NCBI GenBank assembly: GCA_900540855.1
Contig: UQHK01000003.1
Location: forward strand, 124,001-188,000
Direction: 5' to 3'
From: an uncultured Collinsella sp.
GTDB taxonomy: Bacteria; Actinomycetota; Coriobacteriia; Coriobacteriales; Coriobacteriaceae
DNA length: 64,000 bases
The notes below the pieces were generated by a model, which had not been told where the DNA came from, ran no database searches, and worked only from the letters and a program-made list of their open reading frames with translations. Numbering within the stretch: the first letter of the stretch is position 1; each line of letters starts with the position of its first letter. Of this stretch, positions 26,966-35,028 are shown in pieces. Position numbers and translations under genes: made by a program.

Positions 26966-29707
26966 TTACTCGTCTAGGAGATCTTCTGGCATGTCGTTGC
27001 CGTCGCCTAGATCGACAGGGGTTTCTTCGGGGGCAGAGCCGTCTTCCGTGGCTTCGCCTTCGGGCTTCTCCTTGACGGCCGTCATGCGGGCTACGGCGCA
27101 GATGCGGTCGTTGTCGTCGACGGTCATCATCTTGACGCCCTGGGTAGCGCGGCCAGTCTGGCTGATCTCGTCGGTCTTGACGCGAATGACCGTCGCGCCC
27201 TCCGTCACGATGAACAGCTCGTGCTGCGGGCCCACCGTCTTCATGGCCGCGAGGTTGCCCTTACGCTCGGTCATTTGGATGGTGTAGACGCCCTGGCCGC
27301 CGCGATTCTGCTCCGGGTAGTCCGCGACCGGCGTGCGCTTGCCGTAGCCGCGCTCGGTGATGACGAACAGATCGCCGTTGCCGTTAGTGACTTCCATGCC
27401 CAGAACGCTCACGCCGTCCTTCATACCGATACCGCGAACGCCGCTGGTATCGCGGCCGGTGGCGCGCACCTGCTCCTCGGAGAACATGATCGCCTTGCCC
27501 GCGGTGGTGGCCAGGATAATCTTGTCGCCCTCGCGCACGCGGCGCACGTTCAGCAGCGCGTCGTCGTCACGCAGGTTGATAGCGATCAGGCCGTCGCGAC
27601 GGCTGCGGTCATATGCGCTCATCACGGTCTTCTTGACCATGCCGCTCTTGGTGGCAAACATCAGATACTCGTCGGCAGGGAACTCGCGGCAGCTGATGAC
27701 GCTCGCGATCTTCTCGCCCTCCTCGAAGGGCAGCAGGTTGACGATCGCGGTACCGCGCGCCTGGCGCGTACCCACCGGCAGCTCGTGCACCTTCAGGCGA
27801 TAGACCTTGCCCTTGCTCGAGAAGAACAGCACGTACTCGTGCGTGGACGCGATGAACATTTCGTCGATGACATCGTCCTCTTTGAGGTTGACGCCCGACA
27901 CGCCCTTGCCGCCGCGTTTCTGGGCGCGGTAGGCGGCCACCGGGATGCGCTTGACATAGCCGGTGTGGGTGATGGTCACGACCATGTCCTCGTCGGCAAT
28001 GAGGTCCTCGACGTCCAGGTCCTTCTCGACCTGGCTGATCTCGGTGCGGCGCTTATCGCCAAACTTCTTGGAGATCTCGCGCATCTCTTCCTTAATGACG
28101 CCCAGGATCTTCTCCTCGTGCGCCAGCAGGTCCTCGTAGTAGGCGATGGCACGGCGCAGGCCGTCCAGCTCTTCCTGAATCTTGTCGCGCTCCAGGCCGG
28201 TCAGGCGGCGCAGCTTCATCTCGAGGATGGCCGTGGTCTGCTCGGGCGTAAAGCCAAAGCGCTCGATCAGGCGGCTGCTGGCCTCGGAATCAGTCTGCGA
28301 GGAGCGGATGATGCTGATGACCTCGTCGATATGGTCAAGGGCCATCAGGTAGCCCTCAAGGATATGCGCGCGGGCCTGGGCCTTCTTAAGGTCGAAGCGG
28401 GTGCGGCGGGTGACGACGTCGACCTGGTGGTCGATGTAGTGCTGCAGCATCTCGCGCAGGCTCAGGCATTTGGGAACGCCGTTGACAAGCGCCAGGTTGT
28501 TGGCGCCAAAGGTCGTCTGCAGCGAGGTGTACTTGTACAGGTTGTTGAGCACGACCTGCGGGATGACGCCCTTCTTGAGTTCGATGACCAGACGGATACC
28601 CTTCTGGTTGGACTCATCGCGCATGTCCGAGATGCCCTCGATGCGCTTGTCGTTGACGAGCTGGGCGATCTTCTCCTGCAGGGTGCCCTTGTTGACCATG
28701 TAGGGAATCTCGGTAAAGACCAGGCGGTTGCGGCCGGTCTTGGTGGATTCCACGTGGGCCTTGGCGCGCACGGTAATGGAGCCGCGGCCGGTCTCGTAGC
28801 TCTGCTTAATGCCGGCGCTGCCCATGATGATGGCGCCGGTGGGGAAGTCCGGACCGGGCATGATCTGCATGAGCTCGTCGACAGTGGCGTCGGGATTATC
28901 GATCAGGTAGCAGGTTGCCTCGATCGCCTCGGTGAGGTTATGCGGGGCGATATTGGTGGCCATGCCGACGGCGATGCCCTGGCTGCCGTTGACCAGCAGG
29001 TTGGGGAAGCGCGCAGGCAGCGCCTGAGGCTCGGCGAGCGATTCGTCGTAGTTGGGCTGCCAGTCGACGGTATCCTTCTGCAGGTCACGCAGCAGCTCCA
29101 TGGCGGGCTTTGCCAGGCGGCTCTCGGTGTAACGCATGGCAGCGGCGCCGTCGCCGTCGATGTTGCCGAAGTTGCCGTGGCCGTCGATGAGCGGCGTGCG
29201 CATGGAGAACCACTGCGCCAGGCGAACCATTGCCTCGTAGACCGCGGAGTCACCATGCGGATGGTACTTGCCGATAACTTCGCCGACCGTCCAGGCCGAC
29301 TTCTTGTGCGGACGGTTGGGGTAGATGCCGCTCTCGTTCATCGCGTACAGAATGCGGCGGTGAACCGGCTTTAGGCCGTCGCGCACGTCCGGCAGGGCGC
29401 GCGCCGTGATGACCGACATCGAATACTCGATGAACGACTGTTTCATCTCACGGCCGAACTCCGAAATCTGGAGCTGGCCGCCATTGATATCCTCGCCGGC
29501 CGAGGCGCCACGGTCGACTTCGCCAAAGCTCTCCTCGAGCTCGCCGTCGTCGTCTTCTTCCTCATCATCATCGGCATCGGGGTTATAGGCGTCCGGATCG
29601 CCGTCCTCGCCCTGCTCAGCACGGGCAAGCAGGCGCTTCAGATCGTCGGGCATGCCGGCATCGCCGGCCTCGCCCATACCCTCGTTATTGTTGATATCGT
29701 CTGCCAC
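26966..29707 (-). CDS. gyrA: DNA gyrase subunit A with acidic N-terminal extension
   Basis: Breakage-reunion subunit of gyrase, which adds negative supercoils. The 913-residue product contains IEYSMSVITARALPDVRDGLKP, the quinolone-region motif HPHGDSAVYEAMVRLAQ (Ser and Glu at the positions that mutate in resistance, so wild-type-like), the active-site Tyr in AAMRYTESRL, and the C-terminal beta-pinwheel with GQGVYTIQMTERKG-type blades. The first ~80 residues are an extra acidic segment (long Asp/Glu runs) not found in typical GyrA. Start GTG at 29707 with GAGGAGG upstream. It follows gyrB after 178 bases that contain a large palindrome. Confidence 0.97.
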   Translation of the reverse strand: MADDINNNEGMGEAGDAGMPDDLKRLLARAEQGEDGDPDAYNPDADDDEEEDDDGELEESFGEVDRGASAGEDINGGQLQISEFGREMKQSFIEYSMSVITARALPDVRDGLKPVHRRILYAMNESGIYPNRPHKKSAWTVGEVIGKYHPHGDSAVYEAMVRLAQWFSMRTPLIDGHGNFGNIDGDGAAAMRYTESRLAKPAMELLRDLQKDTVDWQPNYDESLAEPQALPARFPNLLVNGSQGIAVGMATNIAPHNLTEAIEATCYLIDNPDATVDELMQIMPGPDFPTGAIIMGSAGIKQSYETGRGSITVRAKAHVESTKTGRNRLVFTEIPYMVNKGTLQEKIAQLVNDKRIEGISDMRDESNQKGIRLVIELKKGVIPQVVLNNLYKYTSLQTTFGANNLALVNGVPKCLSLREMLQHYIDHQVDVVTRRTRFDLKKAQARAHILEGYLMALDHIDEVISIIRSSQTDSEASSRLIERFGFTPEQTTAILEMKLRRLTGLERDKIQEELDGLRRAIAYYEDLLAHEEKILGVIKEEMREISKKFGDKRRTEISQVEKDLDVEDLIADEDMVVTITHTGYVKRIPVAAYRAQKRGGKGVSGVNLKEDDVIDEMFIASTHEYVLFFSSKGKVYRLKVHELPVGTRQARGTAIVNLLPFEEGEKIASVISCREFPADEYLMFATKSGMVKKTVMSAYDRSRRDGLIAINLRDDDALLNVRRVREGDKIILATTAGKAIMFSEEQVRATGRDTSGVRGIGMKDGVSVLGMEVTNGNGDLFVITERGYGKRTPVADYPEQNRGGQGVYTIQMTERKGNLAAMKTVGPQHELFIVTEGATVIRVKTDEISQTGRATQGVKMMTVDDNDRICAVARMTAVKEKPEGEATEDGSAPEETPVDLGDGNDMPEDLLDE

Positions 29708-29783
29708 GTTACCTCCTCATGGTTTGCGTGGTCCATTAGTTCCCTACCACGGAGACGAATTACCGGGAACACCAGATAACCCT

Positions 29784-29890
29784 CCTAGGTTTTCCAGGTG
29801 CCCCAGGTTGCCCTGAAGGATGAGGGCGCGCGCCTTGCGTGCGGCGCCCGAAATCCTGAAGGGCAAGATGGGGTGCCTGGGAAAGCTAGG
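29784..29890 (-). repeat. Imperfect palindrome between gyrB and gyrA
   Basis: Arms CCTAGGTTTTCCAGG and CCTGGGAAAGCTAGG, extending inward through CCCCAGGTTGCCCTGAAGG paired with CCTGAAGGGCAAGATGGGG; the centre is GC-rich (GGGCGCGCGC/GCGGCGCCC). It starts at the gyrB stop codon and ends before the gyrA ribosome-binding site. No T-run follows, so it is not a classic terminator. Confidence 0.75.
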
Positions 29891-31916
29891 CGTCTAAGAA
29901 GCGCGCGTCGTGCGCATGTTTCTCGATGTACTCGCGGCGATAGCCGACCTCGGAACCCATCAGCTCGCGCACGGCGCGGTCCGCCACCACGGCATCCTCG
30001 ATCGACACGCGCTGCAGGATGCGGGTCTTGGGATCCATCGTCGTCGAGGCAAGCTGCTTGGGGTCCATCTCGCCCAGGCCCTTGTAGCGCTGGACGGTAT
30101 AGCCCTTGCGCTTCTTGGTGATCTTGCCGTCCTTGGCCTTGCCGTCCTCGTCGTTGTCGTCGGGGTTCAGGCCCAGACTCTGGATGGTGTCGCGCAGGAT
30201 CTCGTCTTCGGGCTGGCGGCCGTTGGGATACACGTAGTGGATCTTGTTGCGCACCTTAATGCCAAAGATGGGCGGGCAGGCAACATAGACGTAGCCGGCA
30301 TCGATCAGCGGACGCATGTACTTGTAGAAGAACGTCAGCAGCAGGATGCGGATATGCGCACCGTCGACGTCTGCATCGGTCATGATGATGATCTTGTGGT
30401 AGCGCGCCTTGGTGATATCGAAGTCGCCGCCGTCGCCGGCACTCGTCGTGACGCCGCAGCCGATCGCGGTAATCAGCGACTGGATGGTGTCGCTCGAAAA
30501 CGCGCGGTGGTCGCCCACGCGCTCCACGTTCAAAATCTTGCCGCGCAGGGGTAGGATCGCCTGGATGTCTCGGCGACGGCCGTCCTTGGCCGAACCGCCT
30601 GCCGAGTCGCCCTCTACGATGAAGAGCTCGGTCAGTTCGGCATCGCGCACCGAGCAGTCAGCGAGCTTACCGGGCAGGGACGCCGTCTCGAGCAGGCTCT
30701 TGCGACGCGTCGCCTCGCGCGCCTTGCGGGCGGCGTTGCGGGCCTTGCAGGCTTGCTGGGCCTTCTTGACGATCTCGCGGGCGGGCTTGGGATGCTCCTC
30801 GAGGTAGTCGGCGAGGCCGTCGGTCACGATCTTGAGCGTTAGCGCGCGCATATAGGAGCTGCCGAGCTTGGCCTTGGTCTGCCCCTCAAACTGCGGATCG
30901 GGCAGCTTGACCGAGATAACGGCCGAAAGGCCCTCGCGCACATCGTCGCCGGTCAGGTTGGCGTCTTTTTCCTTGAGCAGGTTCTGCTTGCGCGCGTAAT
31001 CGTTGATTACGCGGGTGAGCGCGGTGCGGAAGCCCTCAAGGTGCATGCCGCCCTCGGGAGTGTAGATGTCGTTGGCAAACGACATGACGTTCTCGCCGTA
31101 GCCGCTATTCCACTGCAGGGAAACCTCGACCTCGCCCATCTTGGCCACGGGAGCGTCCGGGTCCGATTTGCCCTCGATGTAGATGGGCTCCTTAAAGGCC
31201 TCGGGGACGTCCTTGCCCTCGTTGAGGAACTTGACGAAGTCGATGATGCCGCCCTCGTAGCAAAACTCCTCCACGTGGGGAGTCGCCTCGCGCTCGTCGG
31301 TCAGCACGATCTTGAGGTTCTTATTGAGGAACGCCGTCTCCTGCAGACGGTTGTGCAGCGTATCGAAATCGTAGATGCAGGTCTCGAAGATCTCGTCGTC
31401 GGGCCAGAAGGTGACGGTGGTACCCGTCGAATCCGAGGTGCCCACGACCTCCATCTTCTTGACGGTCTTGCCGCGCGAGAACTCCATCTCGTAGGTGTTG
31501 CCATCGCGACGAACCTGAACGACCACGCGCTTGGACAGTGCGTTGACGACGGAGATGCCTACGCCGTGCAGGCCGCCCGAGACCTTATAGGCCGAGTTAT
31601 CGAACTTACCGCCGGCGTGCAAGATCGTCATAACGACCTCGAGCGTCGGGATCTTTTTAACAGGGTGCTCGTCGACGGGGATGCCGCGCCCGTTGTCGAC
31701 GACCGTGATGGAGTTGTCGGCGTGGACCGTCACCTGGATCTCGGTGCAGAAACCGGCCATGGCCTCGTCGACGGAGTTGTCAACGATCTCCCACACCAGG
31801 TGATGCAGACCGCTGGCGCTCGTCGAGCCGATATACATGCCCGGGCGCTTACGAACGGCCTCGAGACCTTCGAGAATCTTAATCTCGCCGCCATCGTAAT
31901 CGTTTTCGTTTGCCAC
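29886..31916 (-). CDS. gyrB: DNA gyrase subunit B
   Basis: ATPase subunit of gyrase. The GHKL domain motifs (EIVDNSVDEAMAG, DNGRGIPV, GGLHGVGISVVNAL) and the TOPRIM motifs (VEGDSAGGSAKDGR, IMTDADVDGAHI) are intact, and the C-terminal YKGLGEMDPKQL is present. Start at GTG 31916, four bases after GGAGG; 676 residues. Next to DUF721 and recF, the usual actinobacterial order. No intein. Confidence 0.97.
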   Translation of the reverse strand: MANENDYDGGEIKILEGLEAVRKRPGMYIGSTSASGLHHLVWEIVDNSVDEAMAGFCTEIQVTVHADNSITVVDNGRGIPVDEHPVKKIPTLEVVMTILHAGGKFDNSAYKVSGGLHGVGISVVNALSKRVVVQVRRDGNTYEMEFSRGKTVKKMEVVGTSDSTGTTVTFWPDDEIFETCIYDFDTLHNRLQETAFLNKNLKIVLTDEREATPHVEEFCYEGGIIDFVKFLNEGKDVPEAFKEPIYIEGKSDPDAPVAKMGEVEVSLQWNSGYGENVMSFANDIYTPEGGMHLEGFRTALTRVINDYARKQNLLKEKDANLTGDDVREGLSAVISVKLPDPQFEGQTKAKLGSSYMRALTLKIVTDGLADYLEEHPKPAREIVKKAQQACKARNAARKAREATRRKSLLETASLPGKLADCSVRDAELTELFIVEGDSAGGSAKDGRRRDIQAILPLRGKILNVERVGDHRAFSSDTIQSLITAIGCGVTTSAGDGGDFDITKARYHKIIIMTDADVDGAHIRILLLTFFYKYMRPLIDAGYVYVACPPIFGIKVRNKIHYVYPNGRQPEDEILRDTIQSLGLNPDDNDEDGKAKDGKITKKRKGYTVQRYKGLGEMDPKQLASTTMDPKTRILQRVSIEDAVVADRAVRELMGSEVGYRREYIEKHAHDARFLDA

Positions 31917-31965
31917 ACGTCCTCCTTCAGTCAAGAAAATGTGTACAGCCTTTCTAGTTTATCGT

Positions 31966-31994
31966 AAAAAATACCCTCGGGACCGAGGGTATTT
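31966..31994 (-). terminator. Terminator between the dnaN-recF-DUF721 unit and gyrB
   Basis: AAATACCCTCG pairs with CGAGGGTATTT around a four-base loop; on the minus strand a run of T follows. It lies 27 bases past the DUF721 stop and about 50 bases before the gyrB start, so gyrB probably has its own promoter in or near this gap. Confidence 0.8.
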
Positions 31995-32020
31995 GGCTCT
32001 ACAAGGCCACCAGATGCGAT

Positions 32021-32584
32021 TTAAGGCTCTTTTTTGCTTTGCACGCCCTTGGCCCACTCGGCACTGGCTCTCATGGCATTCTCGAGGGCCTCGCGCAGTT
32101 TTTGGTCTTCGATGGGCGCCACCTGGCGCTCGATCTCGGTGCACTCGGCCTCACTTAGGTCGGCGTGCGGGGCCGGCGGGCGCTCGGTCGTCGCCGGGCG
32201 CAGGCGCTCCTTGGCGGCGGGCGGCGTGTGACCGGACGCGGTGGTTTTGAACACCAGGCCGTCCACATGCGCACCGGCGCGCTCCATGCGCGCGCGGATG
32301 ATCTCGCGCAACAACGTCATTTCCTGCGTCCACGAGGGCGAGTCGAGATACACCAGCAGCTCATTGGACTCGGGCAGGTAGCGCAGTCCCGTCACATGCC
32401 GCCCCTCGCGCGTGCCCGAGCACACCGCGTTCCATGCGCGATAGACCGTGCGCGACTCCTCGGCGGCCTCCATCTGCGCACGGCGCTTAGGCGTTGCAGC
32501 CGCCAGGATGCGCTGGCGCTCTGCGTTCAAAAACCCGCTGAAGGCGACTGTCTCGCTCTCGCGCTCGTAATTAGCACGTCTCAC
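32021..32584 (-). CDS. dciA: DUF721 (DciA-like) protein
   Basis: A 187-residue protein of the DUF721 family. The conserved core is VYRAWNAVCSGTREGRHV...YLPESNELLVYLDSPSWTQEMTLL (about residues 47-95). DUF721 proteins in Actinobacteria and many others are DciA, the ancestral loader or partner of DnaB. The C-terminal half is Ala/Glu/Pro-rich and probably disordered. Its start overlaps the end of recF by 14 bases, and a terminator follows. The position recF-DUF721-gyrB matches actinobacterial chromosomes, which supports the assignment; dnaB itself lies at 7606-8997. Confidence 0.85.
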   Translation of the reverse strand: MRRANYERESETVAFSGFLNAERQRILAAATPKRRAQMEAAEESRTVYRAWNAVCSGTREGRHVTGLRYLPESNELLVYLDSPSWTQEMTLLREIIRARMERAGAHVDGLVFKTTASGHTPPAAKERLRPATTERPPAPHADLSEAECTEIERQVAPIEDQKLREALENAMRASAEWAKGVQSKKEP

Positions 32585-33677
32585 CCATGCTCACCACCTT
32601 GGCTCGATCAAGCAGGTCATCGGTAAAGTACCCCAGGTTGGTCGTAGTTATGACCGTCTGGATATCATCGCCAATCAGCCGCAGGAAAGCGCCGCGACGC
32701 TCGCCGTCGAGCTCGCTCATCACGTCGTCCAAAAGCAGCAGTGGGGCGGTGCCCAGGACATCGCGAGCCACGGCAACCTCGGCCACCTTCCAGGACAGCA
32801 CCAGCGTGCGCTGCTGTCCTTGGCTGGCAAATGAACGGGCGGAGCGACCCGCCACGGTAAACTCGATCTCGTCGCGATGCGGTCCCACCAACGTCACGCC
32901 GCGGCGAATTTCCTCGTCGGCATGCTCGTCAAGGGCGGCCAGCATGCGCTCGTACGCCCAACCCTTCAGCTCTTCGCGATCCTCGACCTGGGGCAAAGCC
33001 CCCAGCGTGGACGCATAGGTCACGTTGGCGGCCTCGCCGGACGCTACTTGCCCGTAGGCAGTGTGCACATGGCCCGCCAGCCGGTCGAGTAGGGCCAACC
33101 GGTGCACGAGCAGGGCCGAGCCCGCGCGGGCAATCGAATCGTTCCACGCGCCGAGCATCTCGCGGCAGCACCAGGTCTCCTTGAGCAAGGCGTTACGCTG
33201 GGTCACGCAGCGCCCATAGGTGCTCGCAAGATCGGCATAGCGTGCGCTCAGTTGCATGCCAAAGTCATCGAGGGCGGCGCGGCGCACACTGGCGCCACGC
33301 TTAACCATGTCCAGATGGTCGGGGCAAAACAGCACGCTCGGAAGAACCCCGCGCACACCGGCGGCAGAGCATCTCTTGCCGTTGCGGCTAAACGAGCGCT
33401 TACCGTCCTCCGCGCTCAATCCCATATCAAGCACGCGGCCGTCGCCCTCGAGCCTCAGCTCGATCTTGCACGAGCCCACGCCGTCATGGACGAGCTCGGC
33501 TGCGGTCGGATGCCTAAACGAGGCGCCGCTCGTCAGCAGCTGCAGCGCCTCTATGAGATTGGTCTTTCCCGCCGCGTTGGGTCCCGCAAGTATCGTCACG
33601 CCCTCGTCCAGGGCAAGGTGATAGCTATCGAAGCTGCGGTAGTGCGCGACGGAAAGATCGCGGGCGAACATGGTCAT
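32571..33677 (-). CDS. recF: DNA replication/repair protein RecF
   Basis: SMC-like ATPase that loads RecA at gaps. The 368-residue product has Walker A GPNAAGKTNLIEAL near residue 34, the signature FASQGQQRTLVLSWK near 285 and Walker B LLLLDDVMSELD near 325. It begins nine bases after the dnaN stop with a poor ribosome-binding site, suggesting coupling to dnaN translation, and overlaps the DUF721 gene downstream. Confidence 0.95.
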   Translation of the reverse strand: MTMFARDLSVAHYRSFDSYHLALDEGVTILAGPNAAGKTNLIEALQLLTSGASFRHPTAAELVHDGVGSCKIELRLEGDGRVLDMGLSAEDGKRSFSRNGKRCSAAGVRGVLPSVLFCPDHLDMVKRGASVRRAALDDFGMQLSARYADLASTYGRCVTQRNALLKETWCCREMLGAWNDSIARAGSALLVHRLALLDRLAGHVHTAYGQVASGEAANVTYASTLGALPQVEDREELKGWAYERMLAALDEHADEEIRRGVTLVGPHRDEIEFTVAGRSARSFASQGQQRTLVLSWKVAEVAVARDVLGTAPLLLLDDVMSELDGERRGAFLRLIGDDIQTVITTTNLGYFTDDLLDRAKVVSMGETC

Positions 33678-33686
33678 GGCGCAGCG

Positions 33687-34790
33687 CTAGATGCGGACCG
33701 GCATGACCAGGTACAGGTAGTTGATCTTGTCGTAGGACTTGAAGATGCCCGCCTGCGAGTAGCTCTTGATCTCCAGCGTGATCTCCTTCTCCTTGGACAG
33801 GGCATTGAGGCAGCCGAAGATGTAGTGGTAGTTGAAGGCGATGGTACCCGACTCGCCCTCGGCCTCGACATCGATCGTCTCCTGCGCAAGGTCCTGGTCA
33901 TTGGAAATGGAGGACAGGCCCATCTGCCCGTTCTCGACATCGATCTCGAACTTGACGGCGGGGTTGGCGCTCGCGATAACGGCCACGCGCTTGAGGGCGG
34001 CGTTAAAGGCGGCGACGTCGATCCTGACGCTCGTCACGCACGAATCGGGGATGAGCTGCTTGTAGTTGGGGTACACGCCCTCGATGCGACGCGACACGTA
34101 GGTGGTGTTGCCGGCCTCGAAGACGACCTGGGTGTCGGTAGCCCCGATCATGATGGTCGCCTGGCTGGCCATGATGTTCAGCGCGTCGTTAAAGGCGTCA
34201 GCCGGAACGTTGAGCTCAAAGGAGCCCTCGAGGGTCGAGGTCTCGACCTGCGTATCGCACACGGCCAAGCGGAAGGAATCGGTCGCTACCAGGCGTACGG
34301 TGTTGTTCTCGACCTTCATGTGCACGCCGCCCAGGATGGGGCGAGCCTTGTCGGTCGAGGTGACGCGCCACACGCGGCCGACCATTTCGGACAAGACATC
34401 GGTCGGCAGCTCCACGGCACTCTCGATGGCATAGGCCGGAAACTCGGGGAAGTCATTGGCATCGAGCGTGTTCAGGCGGAAAGAGCTCTTCTCGCAACCA
34501 ATCAGCACCTGGCGCTCGGACAGCTCAAAGGTGACCGGGGCATCGGGGAGGGTCTTGGTGATATTGGAGAGCATCTTACAGGGAATAACCATCTCGCCCT
34601 CTTCTTCGACATGCGCCGCGATGCGATGACGGATCGAGATGGTGTAGTTAGAGGTCTGGAATTCCAAGATGCCGTCTTGGGCCTTAACGAGCACGCCCGA
34701 CAGGATGGGGAGGGTGGATGCCGAAGCGACACCCTTCATAACGACGCCGATGGCTTGTGTAAGCGAGCTCTGGCTGACGGTGAACTTCAT
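33687..34790 (-). CDS. dnaN: DNA polymerase III sliding clamp (beta subunit)
   Basis: Ring-shaped clamp that tethers the polymerase. The 367-residue product shows the three-domain pattern, starts with MKFTVSQSSLTQAIGVV, has GVLVKAQDGILEF, LGGVHMKVENNTVRLVATDSFR typical of domain II, and ends MPVRI (usual MPMRL-like end). Between it and dnaA lie 238 bases with an AT-rich stretch and DnaA-box-like sites. Confidence 0.97.
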   Translation of the reverse strand: MKFTVSQSSLTQAIGVVMKGVASASTLPILSGVLVKAQDGILEFQTSNYTISIRHRIAAHVEEEGEMVIPCKMLSNITKTLPDAPVTFELSERQVLIGCEKSSFRLNTLDANDFPEFPAYAIESAVELPTDVLSEMVGRVWRVTSTDKARPILGGVHMKVENNTVRLVATDSFRLAVCDTQVETSTLEGSFELNVPADAFNDALNIMASQATIMIGATDTQVVFEAGNTTYVSRRIEGVYPNYKQLIPDSCVTSVRIDVAAFNAALKRVAVIASANPAVKFEIDVENGQMGLSSISNDQDLAQETIDVEAEGESGTIAFNYHYIFGCLNALSKEKEITLEIKSYSQAGIFKSYDKINYLYLVMPVRI

Positions 34791-35028
34791 CTTTTAATAC
34801 CTTTCTATAGATATAAATATCTTAATAATAGTAATAGCACTGACGAAACTGTTGATTACTCCCAAAGACGCAGGTCAGACCCAGAAAGAGAATCGACAGC
34901 AACCTGTGTGCAACAGGGGTGGTTTTCCACGTTCAAAACCTGCGCAAAACTTTTCATCACCGCGGGTTGGGTTTTAGACACCTTATGCCCGTGGTTTCGA
35001 CAAGTTTTCAACAGGTGTCTCTATTTCC
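34791..35028. other. dnaA-dnaN intergenic part of the probable bipartite oriC
   Basis: AGTTTTCAACAGG at 35003-35015 is the exact reverse complement of a 13-mer found twice in the other gap (38204-38216 and 38257-38269). TTTTCCACG at 34923-34931 also resembles a DnaA box. A strongly AT-rich block (about 34797-34840) is a candidate unwinding element. The dnaN promoter must lie here too. The assignment is by motif and position. Confidence 0.6.
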
